From contig CANFHU010000024.1 in the NCBI GenBank assembly GCA_947446925.1, forward strand, positions 1-40,943: a stretch of DNA of 40,943 nt. Direction: 5' to 3'. This document shows, one piece after another, positions 16,190 to 25,826 of the stretch (position 1 is its first letter; each line of letters starts with the position of its first letter). The translations under genes and the position numbers were made by a program. The DNA is from Flavobacteriia bacterium (GTDB lineage Bacteria; Bacteroidota; Bacteroidia; Flavobacteriales_D; Crocinitomicaceae). The notes under the pieces were generated by a model, which made no database searches, was not told the origin of the DNA, and worked only from the letters and a program-made list of their open reading frames with translations.

Positions 16190-17374
16190 TTACATATCGT
16201 CCGATATTTCTTCGGATTTCGTAATTTTTGATTGCTTATAGGCAATAGATTGCACCATACCTATTGCCAAACAAGTCATAATAAGTGCAGAACCACCCAT
16301 AGCAAGTAACGGCATATTTTGACCTGTCACTGGAAAGATTCGCGTACAAACCATCATGTTGACTGTAGCCTGTGTTAGGAGGAGAATTCCAATTCCAATA
16401 CACAAGTAGGTTTCAAATAATTTATCCGAACGTAAACCAATTCGAATAATTCTAAAAAGCAGTATACAGTATAATAAAATCAAGATAATTGCTGACAAGG
16501 ATCCGAACTCTTCAACAAAACTTGAGAAATAAAAATCTGCATACGCTTCTGGTAGGTATTCTTTCAATTTTCCATCCCCTACCCCTTGACCAAAAAGTCC
16601 ACCATTGAATATTGCTAGTTCCGCATTCAATGCTTGTGCGTTGGCTTGAATATTTTGATCTTGACCTTGTTTATTTTCGTTATCATATCGATTTGTCAAT
16701 CGATTTTTCCATGTATCAAAACGCGGTAAAATATTCGCAGAAGGCAAAGACAAATGAAGCAATACCACAACACCTGCTAAAGCAACACCACCAAATATTG
16801 CTGCTAACATTTTCGTAAAGGGAAATTTTCCAATTATTAAAATTAAAAAAGAGATACAAAAAAGTAAAAAAGCAGTCGAGAAATTATCTTTAAAAATCAG
16901 CCCGCAAATTATAATTATCGGTAACATGATTGGCCAAAAACCACTTTTCCAAGAATTGAAAGTATCTTTCTTTTTGACTAATAAACGAGATAGATACACA
17001 ATCAAACCTAATTTAGCGAAATCAGAAGATTGAAATGTCAACCCAACAAACGGAATTCTAACCCATCTACCTGCCCCGTTTACTGTAGTACCAAAGAAAA
17101 AAGTAAACAAAAGCAACAAGATAGAAGCATAAAACATCAATCGAGCAAACTTTGAAAAATAAGAAGGATCTTTTCGATGTATCCAGAACATGGTAATAAG
17201 TCCAAGTATTACATAAATCAAATGTTTAAACAAATACTTAAACGGTGTACCTCCTTCTATTTTTACTAAAATCGGGACAAAACTATAGACACTTACCAAC
17301 GAAAAAGCTAGTAAAATCAATGTGATCACCCAAATTCCGCGATCTCCTTTTAGGTATGAAAAAAACTTATTCAA
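16190..17374 (-). CDS. ftsW: Lipid II polymerase FtsW (SEDS family)
   Basis: A polytopic SEDS glycosyltransferase (about ten transmembrane helices, 394 residues) that polymerises lipid II at the septum together with the ftsI product. Typical segments are GAGRWVRIPFVGLTFQSSDFAKLGLIVYL, containing the catalytic-site neighbourhood, NGGLFGQGVGDG, YADFYFSSFVEEFGS and PVTGQNMPLLAMGGSAL. The start is apparently TTG at 17374: the first internal Met is beyond the first helix and murD ends only 7 bp upstream, leaving no room for an ATG. Position between murD and murG distinguishes it from RodA. Confidence 0.95.
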   Translation of the reverse strand: MNKFFSYLKGDRGIWVITLILLAFSLVSVYSFVPILVKIEGGTPFKYLFKHLIYVILGLITMFWIHRKDPSYFSKFARLMFYASILLLLFTFFFGTTVNGAGRWVRIPFVGLTFQSSDFAKLGLIVYLSRLLVKKKDTFNSWKSGFWPIMLPIIIICGLIFKDNFSTAFLLFCISFLILIIGKFPFTKMLAAIFGGVALAGVVVLLHLSLPSANILPRFDTWKNRLTNRYDNENKQGQDQNIQANAQALNAELAIFNGGLFGQGVGDGKLKEYLPEAYADFYFSSFVEEFGSLSAIILILLYCILLFRIIRIGLRSDKLFETYLCIGIGILLLTQATVNMMVCTRIFPVTGQNMPLLAMGGSALIMTCLAIGMVQSIAYKQSKITKSEEISDDM

Positions 17375-17381
17375 GGAATAA

Positions 17382-18728
17382 TTATAATGCTCTTACAGCA
17401 GATTTAAACTGATTTCCTCTATCTTCATAATTTTCAAAAAGGTCGAAACTTGCACAAGCCGGAGATAACAATACTGTTTCCTCTTTTTTAGCCAAACGAT
17501 AACCATAACTTACAGCTTCCATTGCAGATCCAACTTCAACAATGGTTTCTACAACACCATTGAAAGTATCTTTAATTTTTTGATTTTCTGTACCTAAGCA
17601 GATAATTGCTTTCACTTTATCTTTCACTAAATCTAATAATTCAGAATAGTCATTTCCTTTATCCACACCACCAACGATCCAAACAGTTGGAGTTTCCATA
17701 CTCTCCAATGCAAACCACGTTGAATTTACATTTGTTGCTTTAGAATCATTGATAAATGAGATACCATGTACTTTTGCAACAAACTCCAAACGGTGTTCTA
17801 CATTTTGGAAGTCAGAGAAACTATCTCTTACCACCTCTTTACGGATTTCAACTAGACGTGAAGCGATACCTGACGCTAACGAATTTTGCACATTGTGCTT
17901 GCCTTTTAAGGCTAAATCATGAATAGACATAATAAACGGATCTTTATTTATATTTAAGGTTAATTGTTTTTCATCTGCATACCCACCGTTCTCAATCACT
18001 TTACGAATAGAGAAAGGAAGTGCATTTACATTGGTTTTCATTTTTTCCAAATTGGAAGTAATCACCTCATCATCTGCATTGTAGACAAAGAAATTATTTT
18101 CATCTTGATTTTGAATAATTCTAAATTTTGAGTTCACATAGTTTTGCATATCATACGCATAACGATCTAAATGGTCCGGCGTAATATTTAGGAGAATTGC
18201 GATATCCGCTTTAAAATCAAACATTCCATCCAATTGAAAGGAACTTAATTCTAAAATGTACCAATCAAAATTTTCCTCCGCAACTTGTTTAGCAAAACTT
18301 TTTCCAACATTTCCGGCTAAACCAACATTTAAACCAGCCTTTTGAAATGTATGGTACGTTAGCATCGTAGTAGTAGTTTTTCCATTACTACCGGTGATGC
18401 AAACTGTTTTAGCAGTATTGTAATATCCGGCAAATTCGATTTCAGAAATTACCGGAATATTTCTTTCCGTAAATTGTTTAACTACAGCAACTTTATCTGG
18501 AATACCTGGTGATTTTACAACTATATCTGCATCTTGAAGAACTTCTATTGTATGTTTACCCTCTTCCCAAGCAATTTCATATTGGTTCAATTCTTCTTTA
18601 TATTCTGGAGAAATCACACCAAAATCAGATACAAACACTTTCCATCCGTGTTTCTTTCCGAGAATTGCAGTACCAACACCGCTTTCTCCAGCACCTAAAA
18701 TCACCAAATATTTCCCTTCGCCTTTCAT
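17382..18728 (-). CDS. murD: UDP-N-acetylmuramoylalanine--D-glutamate ligase
   Basis: Cytoplasmic Mur ligase adding D-Glu to UDP-MurNAc-L-Ala. The N-terminal Rossmann-like domain begins YLVILGAGESGVGTAIL, the ATP loop is ITGSNGKTTTTML, the middle domain has LNITPDHLDRY, and the C-terminal domain has FINDSKATNVNST and WIVGGVDKGNDY, all classical MurD motifs. At 448 residues it is of normal length. The ATG at 18728 is 1 bp from the mraY stop, consistent with a single polycistronic message. Confidence 0.98.
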   Translation of the reverse strand: MKGEGKYLVILGAGESGVGTAILGKKHGWKVFVSDFGVISPEYKEELNQYEIAWEEGKHTIEVLQDADIVVKSPGIPDKVAVVKQFTERNIPVISEIEFAGYYNTAKTVCITGSNGKTTTTMLTYHTFQKAGLNVGLAGNVGKSFAKQVAEENFDWYILELSSFQLDGMFDFKADIAILLNITPDHLDRYAYDMQNYVNSKFRIIQNQDENNFFVYNADDEVITSNLEKMKTNVNALPFSIRKVIENGGYADEKQLTLNINKDPFIMSIHDLALKGKHNVQNSLASGIASRLVEIRKEVVRDSFSDFQNVEHRLEFVAKVHGISFINDSKATNVNSTWFALESMETPTVWIVGGVDKGNDYSELLDLVKDKVKAIICLGTENQKIKDTFNGVVETIVEVGSAMEAVSYGYRLAKKEETVLLSPACASFDLFENYEDRGNQFKSAVRAL

Positions 18729-18729
18729 C

Positions 18730-19977
18730 TTATCTAACTTTAAGTGTTACGATAGTGATTACCGCTAATAAAACAGCAACAATCCAAAAACGGGAAACGA
18801 TTTTTGCTTCGTGTATTCCTTTTTTCTGGTAATGGTGGTGTAATGGTGCCATTAGAAAAATTCTACGCCCTTCGCCAAAACGTTTTTTAGTAAGTTTGAA
18901 ATAACCAACTTGTATCATCACGGATAAATTTTCAATTAAGAATACACCGCACAATACAGGGATTAATAATTCTTTACGCACAGAAATTGCAAATACTGCG
19001 ATGATACCACCAAGTGCTAAACTACCCGTATCTCCCATAAACACTTGGGCTGGGTAAGAATTATACCATAAAAATCCAATACAAGCCCCTACGAAAGCAG
19101 AAATAAAGACCACCATTTCTTCAGCCGCTGGTATATACATCACATCTAAATAATCCGCAAAACGAACATTTGAACTTACGTATGCAAAAATCGCCAGCGC
19201 AATACCAATAATTGCAGAAGTTCCTGTCGCTAGACCGTCTAGACCATCTGTAATATTTGCACCATTGGAAACCGCAATCACAATAAAAATGACAATTGGA
19301 ATAAAAATTAACCACCCCCAAGATTTGTGCACATCGTGTACCATCCAATTGTAATTAAACTCATTTCCCTTGATAAACGGTATAGTTGTTGTCATATCAC
19401 GTGTTTCAATCCAAACGGAATTGGAATCTTTTGCAAACTCTGCATGGTGGCTGTTTACAACACGTTCATCTTGCGTTAGTACATGTGTTTTAGGAACTAA
19501 CTTATGCACCTTAACATTGTCGTTAAAATACAAAATGGAACCAACGATAATCCCTACACCAATTTGTCCAACTACCTTAAATTTCCCCGCTAAACCTTCT
19601 TTATTTTTCTTAAATACTTTGATATAATCATCTAAAAATCCGATTAAACCTAACCATACTGTGGAAATCAACATCGTGATAACGTATACGTTATGTAGTT
19701 TCGCAAACAAAAGCGTTGGAATAATAATAGCACTTAGGATAATAATTCCTCCCATTGTAGGAGTTCCAGATTTTTCAACTTGTCCAGCAAGTCCTAAATC
19801 ACGTACTGTTTCACCAATTTGTTGACGACGTAATAGATTAATTAATTTTTTTCCAAAAACGATGGAAATAATTAAGGAAACGATCAAAGCAAGTGCAGCT
19901 CTGAAAGAAATAAAATGAAACAATCCAGCTCCAGGAACATTCCATTTGTCTAATAAGTCGAATAAATAGTATAGCAT
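18730..19977 (-). CDS. mraY: Phospho-N-acetylmuramoyl-pentapeptide transferase
   Basis: The integral membrane enzyme that transfers phospho-MurNAc-pentapeptide to undecaprenyl phosphate, forming lipid I. Motifs seen are [23 protein letters not shown] (Mg-binding Asp pair), [24 protein letters not shown] and [11 protein letters not shown], with about ten hydrophobic helices. At 415 residues it is longer than E. coli MraY (360) because of a hydrophilic insert of about 50 residues (roughly 165-215, around [14 protein letters not shown] and [12 protein letters not shown]), which I recall from other Bacteroidota MraY proteins. The ATG at 19977 coincides with the last base of the murE stop. Confidence 0.98.
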   Translation of the reverse strand: MLYYLFDLLDKWNVPGAGLFHFISFRAALALIVSLIISIVFGKKLINLLRRQQIGETVRDLGLAGQVEKSGTPTMGGIIILSAIIIPTLLFAKLHNVYVITMLISTVWLGLIGFLDDYIKVFKKNKEGLAGKFKVVGQIGVGIIVGSILYFNDNVKVHKLVPKTHVLTQDERVVNSHHAEFAKDSNSVWIETRDMTTTIPFIKGNEFNYNWMVHDVHKSWGWLIFIPIVIFIVIAVSNGANITDGLDGLATGTSAIIGIALAIFAYVSSNVRFADYLDVMYIPAAEEMVVFISAFVGACIGFLWYNSYPAQVFMGDTGSLALGGIIAVFAISVRKELLIPVLCGVFLIENLSVMIQVGYFKLTKKRFGEGRRIFLMAPLHHHYQKKGIHEAKIVSRFWIVAVLLAVITIVTLKVR

Positions 19978-21437
19978 TATTTCTCTAGTTTTTCAAAAAG
20001 GTTAGTTACAATTTTTAGGTCATCAAAAGGGTATTTCACACCTTTAATTTCTTGATACGTTTCGTGGCCCTTACCAGCAATTAATATAATATCGTTAGGT
20101 TCTGCCATTGCACAAGCAGTTTTTATGGCTTGTTCTCTATCCGTAATCGATAAAGTTTTCTTATAATACTGTCCATCAACCCCTTCCATCATTTGTGCAA
20201 TAATATCTTCTGGATTTTCAGAGCGAGGATTATCGGATGTAATAATTACTTTATCACTTAACTCACATGCAACAGCAGCCATTTTTGGGCGTTTTGTTGT
20301 ATCTCGATCACCTCCACAACCAACAATGGTATAAACTGTTTCATTTTTAGTACGAATGGAAGCAATCGTTTGAAGTACGTTTTCTAAAGCATCTGGTGTA
20401 TGAGCATAATCAACAATAGCAGTAATCCCTCCTTCACTTCTTACTTGTTGGAAACGACCTACAACTGCATCTAGCTTACTTATAACTGTTAAAATTTCGA
20501 TTTTATCTTGCTCCAACATAGCAGCAACAGCATAAACCGCTAATAAGTTATATGCATTAAATGAACCTAATAACTTTGTCCAAACTTCCTGACCGTCAAT
20601 CGTTAAAACTAATCCAGAAAATTGATTTTCGATGATTTTCACTTTGAAGTCAGCAGGCGTTTTCATTGCATACGATGCTTTACGTGCATTTGTATTTTGA
20701 AGCATCACCATTCCGTTTTTATCATCGGTATTTGTTAATGCAAATGCATCTTTATTTAAAGCGTCAAAAAACCCTTTTTTGGCTTTAATATATTCTTTAA
20801 AAGAACCATGATAATCTAAATGATCATGTGTAATATTTGTAAATACACCACCAGTAAAACTTAGACCGCTAATTCTATGTTGCACCACAGCATGAGAACT
20901 CACTTCCATAAAACAAAATTCACATCCTTCAAGTACCATTTGCGCTAATAAAGCGTTTAAAGTCAATTGATCCGGTGTGGTATGCGTAGATGGGACTTCC
21001 GCCGTTCCAATTTTATTTACGACGGTCGATAATAAACCAACCTTGTATCCTAAATCTGTAAATACTTTATGTAAAAGCGTTACAATCGTAGTTTTTCCGT
21101 TTGTACCAGTAACTCCTACCAATTTTAAAGCAGATGAAGGATGCTCATAAAAATTGGATGCAGCCACTCCCAATACATAAGAAGAATCTTTTACAATTAC
21201 TAAAGTCACCCCAGCAGGAACCTCCATTTCTACTTCTGCTAAAATTGCTTTACATCCTTGTTGAATTACATTTGAAATAAATGAATGGCCATCTACTTGT
21301 GTACCTTTAATTGCCACAAACAAAGTGCCCTCCACTGCTTTTCTAGAGTCAAAAACGATTTGATCAATAGAAACTGATACATCTCCTTGAACAGAAAGAA
21401 TATCGCAATTAATTAGTATGTCGTTTAGTGTTTTCAT
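19977..21437 (-). CDS. murE: UDP-MurNAc-tripeptide synthetase, meso-DAP type
   Basis: Cytoplasmic Mur ligase adding the third residue of the stem peptide. The ATP loop is [15 protein letters not shown] (108-122), the middle domain has [14 protein letters not shown], and the C-terminal domain carries DNPR (402-405). DNPR is the signature for meso-diaminopimelate; lysine-adding enzymes have other residues there, so the peptidoglycan is predicted to be of the DAP type. The frame opens at a TTG (21440), but the ATG at 21437, overlapping the ftsI stop as TGATG, is the likely start, giving 486 residues. Confidence 0.98.
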   Translation of the reverse strand: MKTLNDILINCDILSVQGDVSVSIDQIVFDSRKAVEGTLFVAIKGTQVDGHSFISNVIQQGCKAILAEVEMEVPAGVTLVIVKDSSYVLGVAASNFYEHPSSALKLVGVTGTNGKTTIVTLLHKVFTDLGYKVGLLSTVVNKIGTAEVPSTHTTPDQLTLNALLAQMVLEGCEFCFMEVSSHAVVQHRISGLSFTGGVFTNITHDHLDYHGSFKEYIKAKKGFFDALNKDAFALTNTDDKNGMVMLQNTNARKASYAMKTPADFKVKIIENQFSGLVLTIDGQEVWTKLLGSFNAYNLLAVYAVAAMLEQDKIEILTVISKLDAVVGRFQQVRSEGGITAIVDYAHTPDALENVLQTIASIRTKNETVYTIVGCGGDRDTTKRPKMAAVACELSDKVIITSDNPRSENPEDIIAQMMEGVDGQYYKKTLSITDREQAIKTACAMAEPNDIILIAGKGHETYQEIKGVKYPFDDLKIVTNLFEKLEK

Positions 21438-23566
21438 CAATTCAAAGTCAATTCTATTAAACCACCTCTGTATATTTGTTTACCTGGAGAAACGGATTGT
21501 TTTGATACTTTGCCATACCCTTTCAAACCCACATGCATTCCTGCATTTTCAATTAAATAAACTGCATCTTTTGCATTCATCCCAGTAACATCCGGAACTA
21601 AATTTTTCGTTATCAAACGCTTATGGAACTCAATTGCATTTTTTTGTTTCTCGGTAGAAATCCATTCATCTTCCGATTTTTGTCTAAAAGGAATCTTCAA
21701 TTTTCCTAACAATTTTTTTAAATCATAGCGATTACCATCTTTAGAAACTGGTATTTCCCAAACGCGTTTTCCTTTTTCATTGATTGCTTTGTGGTATTTT
21801 AAACTAGAGGCGTATACTTTATTTGCAATAGCAGAAAAAACCGTTCCAGACATAACAGAACCATATACATTTTCACCGATTGCTTCCACCGAAACAATAC
21901 AAGAATACCTAGGATTTTTCACTGGAAAATATCCAACAAATGATGCTAAGAAAATACGTTCTCCTTTTCCAGCTTTTGCAGAACGATCATTCATTACTTG
22001 TGCTGTACCTGTTTTACCAGCAATTTCAAAATAAGAAGACGTTAATTTTTTACCTGTTCCGTTCGTCATTACCCCCTCTAAACACCCTTTCAAAATTTCA
22101 AGCGTGCTTTTGGAACAAATTTTTTGTCTTAATACAACTGGTTGAAACGTCTTGATTACTTCTGCACCTCGACGAATTTCTTGTACAAACTGAGGTCTAA
22201 CTAACTTACCTTCATTTGCAATTGAATTATAAAACGCAAGTGTTTGAAGGGGAGTTTGTTGAAATTCATATCCAACAGCCATCCAAGGTAAAGAAAGTCC
22301 AGACCATTTTTTAGTTCCAGGACGATGCACTGTTGGATTTGGTTCACCCGCTAAATCAATTCCTAATGGTTCCGTTAATCCAAATTCATCCAAATGTCTC
22401 AAAAACTCTTGAGGCTCATCTTTATATGCTTTATAAATTATTTTGGAAATAACGTTGGATGATTTCTCAAATGCTTGTTGAATGGAGATACGACCATAAT
22501 TATGTCTCTTTGCTTCATTTAAAGTTCTACCTCTGAAAGTATAACTACTTGCCGCTTGAACCGTATCCGTAATTTTGAATTTATCATCCTCTAAACCAGC
22601 CATTAAAGATGCTAATTTAAAAGTAGATCCTGGAACTTCCTTCATCCCAATTGCTTGATTGTATAATTCGTAATACTGTCCATCCTCTTCAGAAAGAGCA
22701 AGGTTTGCAATCGCCTTCACAAATCCAGTTTTTACATCCATCACAATTACACAACCGTTATTTGCTTTCTTATCTTTTAATTGTTTGTGTAATTCATTTT
22801 GCGCTACCTCTTGAATTTCTTTATCAATCGAAGTAATTACGTCTGCACCCTCAATCGCTTCTTTCGTAATTTGCCCTCTTTTTTTCCAACCTGTAGCCAA
22901 TTTTTGCTCTACTTCTTCCCCTGCTTCACCAGCCAAATAATCGTGAAAGGCACCTTCGATTCCAACACGTAACTCCTTTTTTCCTGGTGTGTGCTGGTAA
23001 TACCCCAATGTTCTTTTTAATAAATCTCCAAAAGGTCTTTTACGAATAATAATTTCTTGATTATCAATTAATCCACCTTTATTTCTTCCTTCTTTAAAAA
23101 TTGGAAAGGTTTTTATATAACGACGTTGTTCGTTGGTAACTTTTTCTTTAATTTTTAAATAACGATTTTCTCTAGCACGCGCTTTACGTACATAGTTTTC
23201 AAACTCCCTAGGATTTGAATACACCTTTGGAAACATTCTACTCATCTTAATCGACAAGTCTGTTATTTGACTATCAAACAATTCTTTTGAGGGAACTGTT
23301 GGATCCATGTATAAATCGTAATAGGAAATTGAAGTAACCAATGAAACTCCATTACAATCTAACACCTCTCCCATACGCGGATAGCGTTTCACGTAACGAA
23401 TAGGCATTTTACTATCTGAATCCGTAATTTCAGAACTTAATCTGCCATTTTTTTCTTTCGATGGCGATTGAATAATGAAAACTTTAACAATAACAAGAAT
23501 CATCCCTATGACAAATAGAGAGTAAACCAAATAGGCTCTTAATAATAATCCTTGTCTTTCGGTCAT
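21437..23566 (-). CDS. ftsI: Septal penicillin-binding protein (FtsI/PBP3) with PASTA domain
   Basis: A monofunctional class B transpeptidase that cross-links septal peptidoglycan as partner of FtsW. One N-terminal transmembrane helix (about 9-31) precedes the dimerisation domain. The transpeptidase domain has the catalytic STFK (nucleophile Ser314), SSN (369-371) and KTG (518-520). A C-terminal PASTA domain (about 655-709; VPDVTGMNAKDAVYLIENAG) is present; it is absent from E. coli FtsI but usual in Bacteroidota and Gram-positive homologues. At 709 residues the length agrees with that architecture. The ATG at 23566 overlaps the ftsL stop by 4 bp. Confidence 0.97.
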   Translation of the reverse strand: MTERQGLLLRAYLVYSLFVIGMILVIVKVFIIQSPSKEKNGRLSSEITDSDSKMPIRYVKRYPRMGEVLDCNGVSLVTSISYYDLYMDPTVPSKELFDSQITDLSIKMSRMFPKVYSNPREFENYVRKARARENRYLKIKEKVTNEQRRYIKTFPIFKEGRNKGGLIDNQEIIIRKRPFGDLLKRTLGYYQHTPGKKELRVGIEGAFHDYLAGEAGEEVEQKLATGWKKRGQITKEAIEGADVITSIDKEIQEVAQNELHKQLKDKKANNGCVIVMDVKTGFVKAIANLALSEEDGQYYELYNQAIGMKEVPGSTFKLASLMAGLEDDKFKITDTVQAASSYTFRGRTLNEAKRHNYGRISIQQAFEKSSNVISKIIYKAYKDEPQEFLRHLDEFGLTEPLGIDLAGEPNPTVHRPGTKKWSGLSLPWMAVGYEFQQTPLQTLAFYNSIANEGKLVRPQFVQEIRRGAEVIKTFQPVVLRQKICSKSTLEILKGCLEGVMTNGTGKKLTSSYFEIAGKTGTAQVMNDRSAKAGKGERIFLASFVGYFPVKNPRYSCIVSVEAIGENVYGSVMSGTVFSAIANKVYASSLKYHKAINEKGKRVWEIPVSKDGNRYDLKKLLGKLKIPFRQKSEDEWISTEKQKNAIEFHKRLITKNLVPDVTGMNAKDAVYLIENAGMHVGLKGYGKVSKQSVSPGKQIYRGGLIELTLN

Positions 23567-23976
23567 TTAACTTCTTGCTTAATTCGAATTACTTTTGCTG
23601 GTTTCGTAGTTTCATACAACCCTCTAGCTTCTAATTTTTTAATTAATATTTCTCTTTTTGTTGCTTCTTCTAGTTTGGCTCTGGTCTCTACAAATTCTGC
23701 AGTTTTAGCATCTAACTCCACTTGTGTACTTTCCATTTCTTTCACTAAACTTTTACCGTAATAGCCTTTGGAAATAACAATAATAAACATGGCAAATAAG
23801 AAGAAAACATAGGTTAAGTTATTTATCACAAAATCTTGCACCAAAAACTCTCCATTCAAAATTTGAAGGAAAATATTAGGGGATTTACCATCCTTCTTTT
23901 TCTTTATTTTTCTCTTCGAAGGAGATTGAGAAACTTCCTCAACTACATCCTCTTTTTTGATGTATTCGTTATCCAT
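23563..23976 (-). CDS. ftsL: FtsL-like division protein
   Basis: A small bitopic membrane protein (137 residues) in the ftsL position between rsmH and ftsI. The cytoplasmic N-terminus is highly charged (SPSKRKIKKKKDGKSP). One transmembrane helix lies at about 52-68 (NLTYVFFLFAMFIIVIS). The extracytoplasmic part (about 75-115) is a heptad-like coiled coil (LVKEMESTQVELDAKTAEFVETRAKLEEA), as expected for FtsL, which zips up with FtsB/DivIC and FtsQ. Sequence identity across FtsL proteins is poor, so the call rests on topology and neighbours. It overlaps rsmH by 8 bp and ftsI by 4 bp. Confidence 0.88.
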   Translation of the reverse strand: MDNEYIKKEDVVEEVSQSPSKRKIKKKKDGKSPNIFLQILNGEFLVQDFVINNLTYVFFLFAMFIIVISKGYYGKSLVKEMESTQVELDAKTAEFVETRAKLEEATKREILIKKLEARGLYETTKPAKVIRIKQEVK

Positions 23977-24889
23977 TTCTTCGTTCTGCTATTCTTAATT
24001 TTGCACTTCTCGCACGTGAATTAACCTCAATCTCTTCTTCCGAAGGAGAAATTGGCTTTCTCGTTACATCTTCAAATGGTTTCAGGATATTCCCGAAAAA
24101 ATCTTTTTCAATGTGTCCATCTAAATTCCCTCGTTTCAAGTAGTTTTTCACCAAACGATCTTCTAAAGAATGATAAGACATTACCACTAAACGCCCACCA
24201 GGCTTCAACACCTCATCCGTTTGCATCAAGAATTTCTCCAACACATCCAACTCGCTATTAACCTCCATACGTATTGCTTGAAACACTTGCGCAAAAAACT
24301 TGTGATCTTTGAATTTTGGTGCAATTGGTGCTAAAGCCTCCATTAATTCACCTGTAGTATGTATTGGACTTGCTTGACGCGCACGACAGATTGTACCAGC
24401 AATCTTTCCTGGAGAGGTTAACTCACCATACTTGCGTAAAATCCTAATTAGTTGATCTTCTTCATATTCATTCACCACCACAAATGCAGATAACGCACCA
24501 TTTTGGTTCATACGCATATCTAAAGGATCGTTAGAACGAATGGAAAAACCACGTTTTCCTTCATCAAACTGATGGGAAGAAACACCTAAATCTGCTAAAA
24601 TCCCATCCACTTTTTCAATCCCCATGGCACGTAAGTGATTTTTAAGAAATGAAAAATTGGAAGGAATCAACTGAAAATTTGGCGCTTCCCAAGCATTTGC
24701 AAATGCATCTGGATCTTGATCAAAGGCAATTAACTGACCTTTTTCTGAAAGTTTTGAAAATATAGCTTTAGAATGTCCGCCACCACCAAAGGTAACATCT
24801 ACATACACCCCATCTGGATGGATATTCAACCCTTCCAAACAAGCCTCAAGCATTACTGGTACGTGGTATACTTCTTTATTCTGTGTCAT
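23969..24889 (-). CDS. rsmH: 16S rRNA (cytosine(1402)-N(4))-methyltransferase
   Basis: A SAM-dependent methyltransferase (formerly MraW) that modifies C1402 in the 16S rRNA decoding region. Family motifs are HVPVMLEACLEGL at the start, VDVTFGGGGHSKAI (SAM binding), GILADLGVSSHQFD, RGFSIRSNDPLDMRMN, and the late LVVMSYHSLEDRLVKNYLK with RSAKLRIAER at the end. The frame begins at a GTG (24898), but the ATG at 24889 places MTQNKEVYHVPVML in the usual position and gives 306 residues, the normal length. It overlaps the mraZ end by 14 bp, the standard second gene of a dcw operon. Confidence 0.97.
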   Translation of the reverse strand: MTQNKEVYHVPVMLEACLEGLNIHPDGVYVDVTFGGGGHSKAIFSKLSEKGQLIAFDQDPDAFANAWEAPNFQLIPSNFSFLKNHLRAMGIEKVDGILADLGVSSHQFDEGKRGFSIRSNDPLDMRMNQNGALSAFVVVNEYEEDQLIRILRKYGELTSPGKIAGTICRARQASPIHTTGELMEALAPIAPKFKDHKFFAQVFQAIRMEVNSELDVLEKFLMQTDEVLKPGGRLVVMSYHSLEDRLVKNYLKRGNLDGHIEKDFFGNILKPFEDVTRKPISPSEEEIEVNSRARSAKLRIAERRNG

Positions 24890-25334
24890 CAATATCACCC
24901 ATTACTTCCTCTGCCAAATCAGCAAAGTCTGCCATGTTTCCTTCGATAACATCGAAGTACTTGGTTTTATCCCAAATTTCAATTCTGTCGTTGTATGCAA
25001 TCAGCATAACATCCTTATCCAAACCTACACGCTCCATCAACATGGATGGAATCAAAATTCTACCAACACCATCCAAGGCAATTGCTTTCGCACCTTGATG
25101 AAACAAACGGTAGAACATACGATTTTTAGGCTTAAACAAGTTCATTTTAGAAAGTTTATCACTCAATCTATCCCACTCATTCATCGGGTAAAGTGTTAAA
25201 CAATCTTCAAATCCTTTATTCAACATGAATTTCTCTTGGGCAGCAGGAGACAATTGCTTACGCAATGACGCAGGAAATAAGAAACGCCCTTTCGCGTCCA
25301 ATCTTACTTCATATTCTCCTACTAAACCAGCCAT
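24876..25334 (-). CDS. mraZ: Transcriptional regulator MraZ
   Basis: The first gene of the dcw cluster; a 152-residue DNA-binding protein made of two SpoVT/AbrB-like halves that assembles into rings and, in E. coli, represses its own operon. The first half shows GEYEVRLDAKGRFLFPASLRKQL and the second ALDGVGRILIPSMLMERVGLDKDVMLIAYNDRIEIWDK, with the paired D-x-x-G-R-[FI] motifs. ATG start. Arrays of GTGG-like repeats with 10-bp period lie 38-61 bp upstream and, in opposite orientation, about 155-190 bp upstream. These are good candidates for its operator. Confidence 0.97.
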   Translation of the reverse strand: MAGLVGEYEVRLDAKGRFLFPASLRKQLSPAAQEKFMLNKGFEDCLTLYPMNEWDRLSDKLSKMNLFKPKNRMFYRLFHQGAKAIALDGVGRILIPSMLMERVGLDKDVMLIAYNDRIEIWDKTKYFDVIEGNMADFADLAEEVMGDIDDTE

Positions 25335-25371
25335 AACAAATTAATAATGGGTAAAATTAGTGAAGATTTCC

Positions 25372-25395
25372 CCACTTTTTACCACCAATTTACAC
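25372..25395 (-). promoter_or_regulatory. Putative MraZ box, proximal array (three repeats)
   Basis: On the minus strand GTGT, GTGG, GTGG occur at 25392-25395, 25382-25385 and 25372-25375, at an exact 10-bp period with A/T-rich 6-bp spacers. MraZ operators are known as runs of 3-4 TGGG- or AAAGTGG-like repeats with 10-bp spacing in the mraZ promoter, so position, core and period all fit. Confidence 0.65.
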
Positions 25396-25488
25396 TATGT
25401 TAATAACTTGTAACGTATAAAGCGATAAAAATGTTTCAATAAATTTACAAATTCATGAAAACCAACATATTGACAAACAAAAAAAAGA

Positions 25489-25522
25489 GTGGTAAAAAGT
25501 GGTATAATGTGAATTAATGTGG
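25489..25522 (+). promoter_or_regulatory. Putative MraZ box, distal inverted array (four repeats)
   Basis: On the plus strand GTGG, GTGG, GTGA, GTGG begin at 25489, 25499, 25509 and 25519, again an exact 10-bp period. The first two units share GTGGTAAAAAGTGG with the proximal array, but the orientation is opposite. It may act with the proximal array on the dcw promoter, or serve the rightward gene. Confidence 0.55.
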
Positions 25523-25588
25523 AAAAGTTATCTTAATGATTCAATGAATTAATGTAGCAATTCAACAATGAAGTTTCATTGAGATTTC

Positions 25589-25603
25589 CTTCGGCAAGCT
25601 CAG
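25589..25603 (-). repeat. Single copy of the CTGAGnnTnYCGAA repeat
   Basis: The minus strand reads CTGAGCTTGCCGAAG, matching the two units at 7533-7569 in most positions. No function is evident. Confidence 0.45.
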
Positions 25604-25687
25604 GGTAAAATTTGAAATTTATTGGATGTGGGAAAATGAAGAATTATTAAATAATCCCATCAAAATAAATAAAAATATATTTTTCGT

Positions 25688-25695
25688 ACATTTGC
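25688..25695 (+). promoter_or_regulatory. Possible -7 promoter element facing the vWA-like gene
   Basis: TACATTTG matches TAnnTTTG. It lies 131 bp upstream of the ATG at 25827, much further than the 16-22 nt seen for other genes here, and no -33 TTTG is at the right spacing. It would give a leader of about 125 nt if used. Confidence 0.3.
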
Positions 25696-25826
25696 TTATA
25701 ACACATACAAAACTGGTTAGTTGAATCCTTATATTTTTTTTTGAAATAGTATTATTCTCTAATAATCGAAAAGGCAAATGAAACATTAATAAAAACATTT
25801 CACTACAAACTAATTTACATTAAAAT

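Larger units (their letters stand above)
25335..25826. other. Long divergent intergenic region upstream of mraZ
   Basis: Nearly 500 bp without a gene, between the leftward dcw operon and the rightward vWA-like gene. It contains two oppositely oriented GTGG-type arrays (25372-25395 and 25489-25522), one copy of the CTGAG-CGAAG repeat (25589-25603) and a TAnnTTTG element pointing right (25688-25695). No perfect TAnnTTTG is found on the minus strand, so the dcw promoter is not identified. I see no RNA gene. Confidence 0.6.

Noticed and set aside
25589-25603. Terminator or hairpin at the CTGAG repeat copy
   Set aside because: The arms pair poorly and there is no T tract on either side.
25688-25826. 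tRNA or structured small RNA between the -7 element and the vWA-like gene
   Set aside because: No cloverleaf, CCA end or stable GC-containing stem could be found; only a weak AT-rich inverted repeat.
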